NCBI GenBank assembly: GCA_037954235.1
Contig: JBBMOA010000003.1
Location: forward strand, 8,704,453 to 8,768,452
Direction of reading: 5' to 3'
Source: Aulostomus chinensis
Lineage: Eukaryota; Chordata; Actinopteri; Syngnathiformes; Aulostomidae
Length of the DNA stretch: 64,000 bases
Of the stretch, positions 51,301-62,649 are shown in pieces. Position 1 is the first letter of the stretch; the number at the start of each line of letters is the position of its first letter. Both the position numbers and the translations under genes were made by a program. The notes beneath the pieces were generated by a model, which was not told the DNA's origin, ran no database searches, and was given only the letters and a program-made list of their open reading frames with translations.

Positions 51301-52440
51301 AGAAAACACTATTTGTGACGTGTGATACAAAAATGCCATAACTTTTGTTCAAAGTGAGTTTTCAGTCAAGTTTCAACCTGAAAGCATAGAAAGATGCATA
51401 AACTTGAAGTTACAGCTTGATTTCAGTGAGTTTTCATCAAAATACAGGAGTTCTGCATGAAGTGTTCATTTTGGCCTTCTCTCGCTGAGAAAACACTATT
51501 TGTGACCTGTGATACAAAAATGCCATAACTTTTTTTAAAAGTGAGTTTTCAGTCAAGTTTCAACCTGAAAGCATAGAAAAATGCATAAACTTGAAGTTAC
51601 AGCTTGATTTCAGTGAGTTTTCATCAAAATACAGGAGTTCTGCATGAAGTGTTCATTTTGGCCTTCTCTCACTGAGAAAACACTATTTGTGACCTATGAT
51701 ACAAAAATGCCATAACTTTTGTTCAAAGTGAGTTTTCAGTCAAGTTTCAACCTGAAAGCATAGAAAGATGCATAAACTTGAAGTTACAGCTTGATTTCAG
51801 TGAGTTTTCATCAAAATACAGGAGTTCTGCATGAAGTGTTCATTTTTGCCTTCTCTCGCTGAGAAAACACTATTTGTGACCTGCGACACAGAACAGCCAT
51901 AACTTTTGTTCAAAGTGAGTTTTCTGTCAAGTTTCAACCTGAAAGCATAGAAAGATGCATAAACTTGAAGTTACAGCTTGATTTCAGTGAGTTTTCATCA
52001 AAATACAGGAGTTCTGCATGAAGTGTTCATTTTGGCCTTCTCTCGCTGAGAAAACACTATTTGTGACCTGCGACACAGAACAGCCATAACTTTTGTTCAA
52101 AGTGAGTTTTCTGTCAAGTTTCAACCTGAAAGCATGGAAAGATGCATAAACTTGAAGTTACAGCTTGAGTTCAGTGAGTTTTCATCAAAATACAGGAGTT
52201 CTGCATGAAGTGTTCATTTTGGCCTTCTCTCGCTGAGAAAACACTATTTGTGACCTGTGATACAAAAATGCCATAACTTTAGTTCAAAGTGAGTTTTCAG
52301 TCAAGTTTCAACCTGAAAGCATAGAAAGATGCATAAACTTGAAGTTACAGCTTGATTTCAGTGAGTTTTCATCAAAATACAGGAGTTCTGCATGAAGTGT
52401 TCATTTTGGCCTTCTCTCGCTGAGAAAACACTATTTGTGA
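45370..52440 (+). repeat. 20-monomer (3,740-bp) tandem higher-order repeat
   Basis: Markers at exactly 3,740 bp (20 x 187): gaacTCacagc 45,611/49,351; gaagAgttc 45,662/49,402; aagtAacagc 46,921/50,661; gtgTcctgcg near 47,013/50,753; gtgacGtgtg 47,575/51,315; agcatGgaaag 48,391/52,131; ctttAgttc 48,541/52,281. Homology stops near 48,700/52,440 but resumes at about 49,100/52,840 for roughly 230 bp. Inside the unit, gtgacG also repeats 1,309 bp apart (47,575/48,884, 7 monomers), so a smaller 7-mer is nested. Copies differ at several sites, for example gtgTcc versus AtgTcc, so this is older than the 21-mer duplication. Confidence 0.9.
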
Positions 52441-52840
52441 CCTGTGATACAAAAATGCCATAACTTTTGTTAAAATGAGTTTTCAGTCAAGTTTCAACCT
52501 GAAAGCATAGAAAGATGCATAAACTTGAAGTTACAGCTTGATTTCAGTGAGTTTTCATCAAAATACAGGAGTTCTGCATTAAGTGTTCATTTTGGCCTTC
52601 TTTCGCTGAGAAAACACTATTTGTGACCTGTGATACAAAAATGCCATAACTTTTGTTCAAAGTGAGTTTTCAGTCAAGTTTCAACCTGAAAGCATAGAAA
52701 GATGCATAAACTTGGAGTTACAGCTTGATTTCAGTGAGTTTTCATCAAAATACAGGAGTTCTGCATGAAGTGTTCATTTTGGCCTTCTCTCGCTGAGAAA
52801 ACACTATTTGTGACCTGTGACACAAAAATGCCATAACTTT

Positions 52841-54961
52841 TTTTAAAAGTGAGTTTTCAGTCAAGTTTCAACCTGAAAGCATAGAAAAATGCATAAACTT
52901 GAAGTTACAGCTTGATTTCAGTGAGTTTTCATCAAAATACAGGAGTTCTGCATGAAGTGTTCATTTTGGCCTTCTCTCACTGAGAAAACACTATTTGTGA
53001 CCTATGATACAAAAATGCCATAACTTTTGTTCAAAGTGAGTTTTCAGTCAAGTTTCAACCTGAAAGCATAGAAAGATGCGTAAACTTGAAGTTACAGCTT
53101 GATTTCAGTGAGTTTTCATCAAAATACAGGAGTTCTGCATGAAGTGTTCATTTTGGCCTTCTCTCGCTGAGAAAACACTATTTGTGACCTGCGACACAGA
53201 ACAGCCATAACTTTTGTTCAAAGTGAGTTTTCAGTCAAGTTTCAACCTGAAAGCATAGAAAGATGCATAAACTTGAAGTTACAGCTTGATTTCAGTGAGT
53301 TTTCATCAAAATACAGGAGTTCTGCATGAAGTGTTCATTTTGGCCTTATCTCGCTGAGAAAACACTATTTGTGACCTGTGATACAAAAATGCCATAACTT
53401 TTGTTCAAAGTGAGTTTTCAGTCAAGTTTCAACCTGAAAGCATAGAAAGATGCATAAACTTGAAGTTACAGCTTGATTTCAGTGAGTTTTCATCAAAATA
53501 CAGGAGTTCTGCATGAAGTGTTCATTTTGGCCTTCTCTCGCTGAGAAAACACTATCTGTGACCTGTGATACAAAAATGCCATAACTTTTGTTCAAAGTGA
53601 GTTTTCAGTCAAGTTTAAACCTGAAAGCATAGAAAGATGCATAAACTTGAAGTTACAGCTTGATTTCAGTGAGTTTTCATCAAAATACCGGAGTTCTGCA
53701 TGAAGTGTTCATTTTTGCCTTCTCTCGCTGAGAAAACACTATTTGTGACCTGTGATACAAAAATGCCATAACTTTTGTTCAAAGTGAGTTTTCAGTCAAG
53801 TTTCAACCTGAAAGCATAGAAAGATGCATAAACTTGAAGTTACAGCTTGATTTCAGTGAGTTTTCATCAAAATACAGGAGTTCTGCATGAAGTGTTCATT
53901 TTGGCCTTCTCTCGCTGAGAAAACGCTATTTGTGACCTGCGACACAGAACAGCCATAACTTTTGTTCAAAGTAAGTTTTCAGTCAAGTTTCAACCTGAAA
54001 GCATAGAAAGATGCATAAACTTGAAGTTACAGCTTGATTTCAGTGAGTTTTCATCAAAATACAGGAGTTCTGCATGAAGTGTTCATTTGTGGCCTTCTCT
54101 CGCTGAGAAAACACTATTTGTGACCTGCGACACAGAACAGCCATAACTTTTGTTCGAAGTGAGTTTTCTGTCAAGTTTCAACCTGAAAGCATAGAAAGAT
54201 GCATAAACTTGAAGTTACAGCTTGATTTCAGTGAGTTTTCATCAAAATACAGGAGTTCTGCATGAAGTGTTCATTTTGGCCTTCTCTCGCTGAGAAAACA
54301 CTATTTGTGACCTGTGATACAAAAATGCCATAACTTTTGTTCAAAGTGAGTTTTCAGTCAAGTTTCAACCTGAAAGCATAGAAAGATGCATAAACTTGAA
54401 GTTACAGCTTGATTTCAGTGAGTTTTCATCAAAATACAGGAGTTCTGCATGAAGTGTTCATTTTGGCCTTCTCTCGCTGAGAAAACACTATTTGTGACCT
54501 GTGATACAAAAATGCCATAACTTTTGTTCAAAGTTAGTTTTCAGTCAAGTTTCAACCTGAAAGCATAGAAAGATGCGTAAACTTGAAGTTACAGCTTGAT
54601 TTCAGTGAGTTTTCATCAAAATACAGGAGTTCTGCATGAAGTGTTCATTTTGGCCTTCTCTCGCTGAGAAAACACTATTTGTGACCTGTGATACAAAAAT
54701 GCCATAACTTTTGTTCAAAGTGAGTTTTCAGTCAAGTTTCAACCTGAAAGCATAGAAAGATGCATAAACTTGAAGTTACAGCTTGATTTCAGTGAGTTTT
54801 CATCAAAATACAGGAGTTCTGCATGAAGTGTTCATTTTGGCCTTCTCCCGCTGAGAAAACGCTATTTGTGACCTGCGACACAGAACAGCCATAACTTTTG
54901 TTCAAAGTGAGTTTTCAGTCAAGTTTCAACCTGAAAGCATAGAAAGATGCATAAACTTGAA
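52841..54961 (+). repeat. Core satellite approaching the domain boundary
   Basis: Mostly type B with single type-A monomers (about 53,180, 53,930, 54,120, 54,860). Scattered private changes include actatCtgtg near 53,555, gttcatttGtgg (a one-base insertion near 54,087), ttcGaagtg and agtTagttttc. No series repeats at a fixed spacing. The last core-type features end with the type-A monomer at about 54,840-54,950, after which the type-C domain begins within one monomer. Confidence 0.75.
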
Positions 54962-57900
54962 GTTACAGGCGGATTTCAGTGAGTTTTCCTCAAAATACAA
55001 TAGTTCTGCATGAAGTGTTCATTTTGGCCTTCTCTCACTCAGAAAACGCTATTACTGACCTGTGACACAAAAATGCCATAACTTTTTTAAAAGTGAGTTT
55101 TCTGTCAAGTTTCAACCTGAAAGCATAGAAAGATGCATAAACTTGAAGTTACAGGCTGATTTCAGTGAGTTTTCCTCAAAATACAATAGTTCTTCATGAA
55201 GTGTTCATTTTGGCCTTCTCTCGCTGAGAAAACGCTATTTGTGACCTGCTACACAAAACAGCCATAACTTTTGTTCAAAGTTAGTTTTCAGTCAGGTTTC
55301 AACCTGAAAGTATTGAAAGATGCATAATCTTGAAGTTACAGGTTGATTTCAGTGAGTTTTCCCCAAAATACAGGAGTTATGCATGAAGGGTTCATTTTGG
55401 CCTTCTCTCGCTGAGAAAACACTATTCATGACCTGCGAAAAAAAACAGCCATAACTTTTGTTCAAAGTGAGTTTTCAGTCAAGTTTCAACCAGAAAGCAT
55501 AGAAAGATTCATAAACATGAAGTTACAGGTGGATTTCATTGAGTTTTCCTCAAAATACAGGAGTTATGCATTCAGTGTTTATTTTTTCCTTCTCTCGCTG
55601 AGAAAACGCTATTTTTGACCTGCGAAACAAAACAGCCATAACTTTTGTTCAAAGTGAATTTTCAGTCAAGTTTCAACCTGAAAGCATAGAAAGATGCAAA
55701 AACATTAAGTTACAGGTGGATTTCATTGAGTTTTCCTCAAAATAAAGGAGTTCTTCATGAAGTGTTCATTTTGGCCTTCTCTCGCTCAGAAAACGCTATT
55801 TGTGACCTGTGACACAAAAATGCCATAACTTTTTTTAAAAGTGAGTTTTCTGTCAAGTTTCAACCTGAAAGCATAGAAAGATGCATAAACTTGAAGTTAC
55901 AGGTGGATTTCAGTGAGTTTTGCTCAAAATACAATCGTTCTGCATGAAGTGTTCATTTTGGCCTTCTCTCGCTGAGAAAACGCTATTTGTGACCTGCTAC
56001 AAAAAACAGCCATAACTTTTGTTCAAAGTTAGTTTTCAGTCAGGTTTCAACCTGAAAGCATAGAAAGATGCATAAACTTGAAGTTACAGGCGGATTTCAG
56101 TGAGTTTTCCTCAAAATACAATAGTTCTGCATGAAGTGTTCATTTTGGCCTTCTCTCACTCAGAAAACGCTATTACTGACCTGTGACACAAAACAGCCAT
56201 AAATTTTTTAAAAGTGAGTTTTCTGTCAAGTTTCAACCTGAAAGCATAGAAAGATGCATAAACTTGAAGTTACAGGTTGATTTCAGTGAGTTTTCCTCAA
56301 AATACAGGAGTTATGCATGAAGTGTTCATTTTGGCCTTCTCTCGCTGAGAAAACACTATTTGTGACCTGTGATACAAAAATGCCATAACTTTTTTTAAAA
56401 GTGAGTTTTCTGTAAAGTTTCAACCTGAAAGCATTGAAAGATGCATAAACTTGAAGTTACAGGTTGATTTCAGTGAGTTTTCCTCAAAATACAATCGTTC
56501 TGCATGAAGTGTTCATTTTGGCCTTCTCTCGCTGAGAAAACGCTATTTGTGACCTGCTACACAAAACAGCCATAACTTTTGTTCAAAGTTAGTTTTCAGT
56601 CAGGTTTCAACCTGAAAGTATTGAAAGATGCATAATCTTGAAGTTACAGGTTGATTTCAGTGAGTTTTCCCCAAAATACAGGAGTTATGCATGAAGGGTT
56701 CATTTTGGCCTTCTCTCGCTGAGAAAACATTATTCATGACCTGCGAAACAAAACAGCCATAACTTTTGTTCAAAGTGAGTTTTCAGTCAAGTTTCAACCT
56801 GAAAGCATAGAAAGATTCACAAACATGAAGTTACAGGTGGATTTCAGTGAGTTTTCCTCAAAATACAGGAGTTCTGCATGAAGTGTTCATTTTGGCCTTC
56901 TCTCGCTGAGAAAACGCTATTTGTGACCTGTGACACAAAAATGCCATAACTTTTTTTAAAAGTGAGTTTTCTGTCAAATTTCAACCTGAAAGCATAGAAA
57001 GATGCATAAACTTGAAGTTACAGGTGGATTTCAGTGAGTTTTGCTCAAAATAGAGAAGTTCTGCATGAAGTGTTCATTTTGGCCTTCTCTCGCTCAGAAA
57101 ACGCTATTACTGACCTGTGACACAAAACAGCCATAACTTTTTTAAAAGTGAGTTTTCTGTCAAGTTTCAACCTGAAAGCATAGAAAGATGCATAAACTTG
57201 AAGTTACAGGTTGATTTCAGTGAGTTTTGCTCAAAATACAGGAGTTCTGCATGAAGTGTTCATTTTGGCCTTCTCTCGCTGAGAAAACGCTATTTGTGTC
57301 CTGTGACACAAAACAGCCATAACTTTTGTTCAAAGTGAGTTTTCAATCAAGTTTCAACCTGAAAGCATAGAAAGATGCATAAACTTGAAGTTACAGGCGG
57401 ATTTCAGTGAGTTTTCCTCAAAATACAATAGTTCTGCATGAAGTGTTCATTTTGGCCTTCTCTCACTCAGAAAACGCTATTACTGACCTGTGACACAAAA
57501 CAGCCATAACTTTTTTAAAAGTGAGTTTTCTGTCAAGTTTCAACCTGAAAGCATAGAAAGATGCATAAACTTGAAGTTACAGGTTGATTTCAGTGAGTTT
57601 TCCTCAAAATACAATAGTTCTTCATGAAGTGTTCATTTTGGCCTTCTCTCGCTGAGAAAACGCTATTTGTGACCTGCTACACAAAACAGCCATAACTTTT
57701 GTTAAAAGTTAGTTTTCCGTCAAGTTTCAACCTGAAAGCATAGAAAGATGCATAAACTTGAAGTTACAGGTTGATTTCAGTGAGTTTTCCCCAAAATACA
57801 GGAGTTATGCATGAAGGGTTCATTTTGGCCTTCTCTCGCTGAGAAAACACTATTCATGACCTGCGAAAAAAAACAGCCATAACTTTTGTTCAAAGTGAGT

Positions 57901-59268
57901 TTTCAGTCAAGTTTCAACCAGAAAGCATAGAAAGATTCATAAACATGAAGTTACAGGTGGATTTCATTGAGTTTTCCTCAAAATACAGGAGTTATGCATT
58001 GAGTGTTTATTTTTTCCTTCTCTCGCTGAGAAAACGCTATTTTTGACCTGCGAAACAAAACAGCCATAACTTTTGTTCAAAGTGAATTTTCAGTCAAGTT
58101 TCAACCTGAAAGCATAGAAAGATGCAAAAACATTAAGTTACAGGTGGATTTCATTGAGTTTTCCTCAAAATAAAGGAGTTCTTCATGAAGTGTTCATTTT
58201 GGCCTTCTCTCGCTGAGAAAACGCTATTTGTGACCTGTGACACAAAAATGCCATAACTTTTTTTAAAAGTGAGTTTTCTGTCAAGTTTCAACCTGAAAGC
58301 ATAGAAAGATGCATAAACTTGAAGTTACAGGTGGATTTCAGTGAGTTTTGCTCAAAATACAATCGTTCTGCATGAAGTGTTCATTTTGGCCTTCTCTCGC
58401 TGAGAAAACGCTATTTGTGACCTGCTAAAAAAAACAGCCATAACTTTTGTTCAAAGTTAGTTTTCAGTCAGGTTTCAACCTGAAAGCATAGAAAGATGCA
58501 TAAACTTGAAGTTACAGGCGGATTTCAGTGAGTTTTCCTCAAAATACAATAGTTCTGCATGAAGTGTTCATTTTGGCCTTCTCTCACTCAGAAAACGCTA
58601 TTACTGACCTGTGACACAAAACAGCCATAAATTTTTTAAAAGTGAGTTTTCTGTCAAGTTTCAACCTGAAAGCATAGAAAGATGCATAAACTTGAAGTTA
58701 CAGGTTGATTTCAGTGAGTTTTCCTCAAAATACAGGAGTTATGCATGAAGTGTTCATTTTGGCCTTCTCTCGCTGAGAAAACACTATTTGTGACCTGTGA
58801 TAAAAAAATGCCATAACTTTTTTTAAAAGTGAGTTTTCTGTAAAGTTTCAACCTGAAAGCATTGAAAGATGCATAAACTTGAAGTTACAGGTTGATTTCA
58901 GTGAGTTTTCCTCAAAATACAATAGTTCTGCATGAAGTGTTCATTTTGGCCTTCTCTCGCTGAGAAAACGCTATTTGTGACCTGCTACACAAAACAGCCA
59001 TAACTTTTGTTCAAAGTTAGTTTTCAGTCAGGTTTCAACCTGAAAGTATCGAAAGATGCATAATCTTGAAGTTACAGGTTGATTTCAGTGAGTTTTCCCC
59101 AAAATACAGGAGTTATGCATGAAGGGTTCATTTTGGCCTTCTCTCGCTGAGAAAACATTATTCATGACCTGCGAAACAAAACAGCCATAACTTTTTTTCA
59201 AAGTGAGTTTTCAGTCAAGTTTCAACCTGAAAGCATAGAAAGATTCACAAACATGAAGTTACAGGTGG
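54962..59268 (+). repeat. 13-monomer (2,428-bp) tandem duplication in domain C
   Basis: gttacaggCgg is at 54,962, 56,083, 57,390 and 58,511: a 1,121-bp step (6 monomers minus 1) nested in a 2,428-bp step (13 x 187 minus 3). Other pairs at 2,428 bp: ttttccCcaaaatac with gaagGgttc near 55,360/57,788; attCAtgacctgcgaaaaaa near 55,425/57,853; gcattcagtgttTattttttcc near 55,569 and its gcattGagtg form near 57,997; gcaaaaacaTtaag near 55,699/58,127. Homology ends near 56,840/59,268. Confidence 0.88.
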
Positions 59269-59589
59269 ATTTCATTGAGTTTTCCTCAAAATACAGGAGT
59301 TATGCATTCAGTGTTTATTTTTGCCTTCTCTCGCTGAGAAAACGCTATTTGTGACCTGTGACACAAAAATGCCATAACTTTTTTTAAAAGTGAGTTTTCT
59401 GTCAAGTTTCAACCTGAAAGCATAGAAAGATGCATAAACTTGAAGTTACAGGTGGATTTCAGTGAGTTTTGCTCAAAATACAGAAATTCTGCATGAAGTG
59501 TTCATTTTGACCTTCTCTCGCTCAGAAAACGGTATTACTGACCTGTGACACAAAACAGCCATAACTTTTGTTCAAAGTGAGTTTTCAGT

Positions 59590-62200
59590 CAAGTTTCAAC
59601 CTGAAAGCATTGAAAGATGCATAAACTTGAAGTTACAGGTTGATTTCAGTGAGTTTTCCTCAAAATGCAATAGTTCTGCATGAAGTGTTCATTTTGGCCT
59701 TCTCTCGCTGAGAAAACGCTATTTGTGACCTGCTACACAAAACAGCCATAACTTTTGTTCAAAGTTAGTTTTCAGTCAGGTTTCAACCTGAAAGTATTGA
59801 AAGATGCATAATCTTGAAGTTACAGGTTGATTTCAGTGAGTTTTCCCCAAAATACAGGAGTTATGCATGAAGGGTTAATTTTGGCCTTCTCTCGCTGAGA
59901 AAACACTATTCATGACCTGCGAAACAAAACAGCCATAACTTTTGTTAAAGTGAGTTTTCAGTCAAGTTTCAACCTGAAAGCATAGAAAGATTCATAAACA
60001 TGAAGTTACAGGTGGATTTCATTGAGTTTTCCTCAAAATATAGGAGTTATGCATTCAGTGTTTATTTTTGCCTTCTCTCGCTGAGAAAACGCTATTTTTG
60101 ACCTGCGAAACAAAACAGCCATAACTTTTGTTCAAAGAGAATTTTCAGTCAAGTTTCAACCTGAATGCATAGAAAGATGCAAAAACATGAAGTTACAGGT
60201 GGATTTCATTGAGTTTTCCTCAAAATACAGGAGTTCTTCATGAAGTGTTCATTTTGGCCTTCTCTCGCTGAGAAAACGCTATTTGTGACCTGTGACACAA
60301 AAATGACATAACTTTTTTTAAAAGTGAGTTTTCTGTCAAGTTTCAACCTGAAAGCATAGAAAGATGCATAAACTTGAAGTTACAGGTGGATTTCAGTGAG
60401 TTTTGCTCAAAATACAGAAGTTCTGCATGAAGTGTTCATTTTGGCCTTCTCTCGCTCAGAAAACGGTATTACTGACCTGTGACACAAAACAGCCATAACT
60501 TTTTTAAAAGTGAGTTTTCTGTCAAGTTTCAACCTGAAAGCATAGAAAGATGCATAAACTTGAAGTTACAGCTTGATTTCAGTGAGTTTTCCTCAAAATA
60601 CAATAGTTCTGCATGAAGTGTTCATTTTGGCCTTCTCTCGCTGAGAAAACGCTATTTGTGACCTGCTACACAAAACAGCCATAACTTTTGTTCAAAGTTA
60701 GTTTTCAGTCAGGTTTCAACCTGAAAGTATTGAAAGATGCATAATCTTGAAGTTACAGGTTGATTTCAGTGAGTTTTCCTCAAAATACAGGAGTTATGCA
60801 TGAAGGGTTCATTTTGGCCTTCTCTCGCTGAGAAAACACTATTCATGACCTGCGAAACAAAACAGCCATAACTTTTGTTCAAAGTGAGTTTTCAGTCAAG
60901 TTTCAACCTGAAAGCATTGAAAGATGCATAAACTTGAAGTTACAGGTTGATTTCAGTGAGTTTTCCTCAAAATGCAATAGTTCTGCATGAAGTGTTCATT
61001 TTGGCCTTCTCTCGCTGAGAAAACGCTATTTGTGACCTGCTACACAAAACAGCCATAACTTTTGTTCAAAGTTAGTTTTCAGTCAGGTTTCAACCTGAAA
61101 GTATTGAAAGATGCATAATCTTGAAGTTACAGGTTGATTTCAGTGAGTTTTCCCCAAAATACAGGAGTTATGCATGAAGGGTTAATTTTGGCCTTCTCTC
61201 GCTGAGAAAACACTATTCATGACCTGCGAAACAAAACAGCCATAACTTTTGTTAAAGTGAGTTTTCAGTCAAGTTTCAACCTGAAAGCATAGAAAGATTC
61301 ATAAACATGAAGTTACAGGTGGATTTCATTGAGTTTTCCTCAAAATATAGGAGTTATGCATTCAGTGTTTATTTTTGCCTTCTCTCGCTGAGAAAACGCT
61401 ATTTTTGACCTGCGAAACAAAACAGCCATAACTTTTGTTCAAAGAGAATTTTCAGTCAAGTTTCAACCTGAATGCATAGAAAGATGCAAAAACATGAAGT
61501 TACAGGTGGATTTCATTGAGTTTTCCTCAAAATACAGGAGTTCTTCATGAAGTGTTCATTTTGGCCTTCTCTCGCTGAGAAAACGCTATTTGTGACCTGT
61601 GACACAAAAATGACATAACTTTTTTTAAAAGTGAGTTTTCTGTCAAGTTTCAACCTGAAAGCATAGAAAGATGCATAAACTTGAAGTTACAGGTGGATTT
61701 CAGTGAGTTTTGCTCAAAATACAGAAGTTCTGCATGAAGTGTTCATTTTGGCCTTCTCTCGCTCAGAAAACGGTATTACTGACCTGTGACACAAAACAGC
61801 CATAACTTTTTTAAAAGTGAGTTTTCTGTCAAGTTTCAACCTGAAAGCATAGAAAGATGCATAAACTTGAAGTTACAGCTTGATTTCAGTGAGTTTTCCT
61901 CAAAATACAATAGTTCTGCATGAAGTGTTCATTTTGGCCTTCTCTCGCTGAGAAAACGCTATTTGTGACCTGCTACACAAAACAGCCATAACTTTTGTTC
62001 AAAGTTAGTTTTCAGTCAGGTTTCAACCTGAAAGTGTTGAAAGATGCATAATCTTGAAGTTACAGGTTGATTTCAGTGAGTTTTCCCCAAAATACAGGAG
62101 TTATGCAAGAAGGGTTCATTTTGGCCTTCTCTCGCTGAGAAAACACTATTCATGACCTGCGAAACAAAACAGCCATAACTTTTGTTCAAAGTGAGTTTTC
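59590..62200 (+). repeat. 7-monomer (1,307-bp) tandem duplication in domain C
   Basis: Units about 59,590-60,896 and 60,897-62,203 match at 1,307 bp (7 x 187 minus 2). Pairs: tcaaaatGcaatag near 59,662/60,969; gaagggttAatttt near 59,871/61,178; ttgttaaagtgag near 59,941/61,248; aaataTaggag near 60,038/61,345; caaagAgaatttt near 60,134/61,441; ctgaaTgcatag near 60,161/61,468; atgAcataac near 60,302/61,609; acgGtattactg near 60,463/61,770. The first visible difference near the end is ttttcctcaaaa (60,775) against ttttccccaaaa (62,081). This is a recent duplication in the older-looking domain. Confidence 0.92.
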
Positions 62201-62649
62201 AGTCAAGTTTCAACCTGAAAGCATAGAAAGATTCATAAACATGAAGTTACAGGTGGATTTCATTGAGTTTTCCTCAAAATACAGGAGTTATGCATTCAGT
62301 GTTTATTTTTGCCTTCTCTCACTGAGAAAACGCTATTTTTGACCTGCGAAACAAAACAGCCATAACTTTTGTTCAAAGTGAATTTTCAGTCAAGTTTCAA
62401 CCTGAAAGCATAGAAAGATGCAAAAACATTAAGTTACAGGTGGATTTCATTGAGTTTTCCTCAAAATACAGGAGTTCTGCATGAAGTGTTCATTTTGGCC
62501 TTCTCTCGCTGAGAAAACGCTATTTGTGACCTGTGACACAAAAATGCCATAACTTTTTTTAAAAGTGAGTTTTCTATCAAGTTTCAACCTGAAAGCATAG
62601 AAAGATGCAGAAACTTGAAGTTACAGGTGGATTTCAGTGAGTTTTGCTC

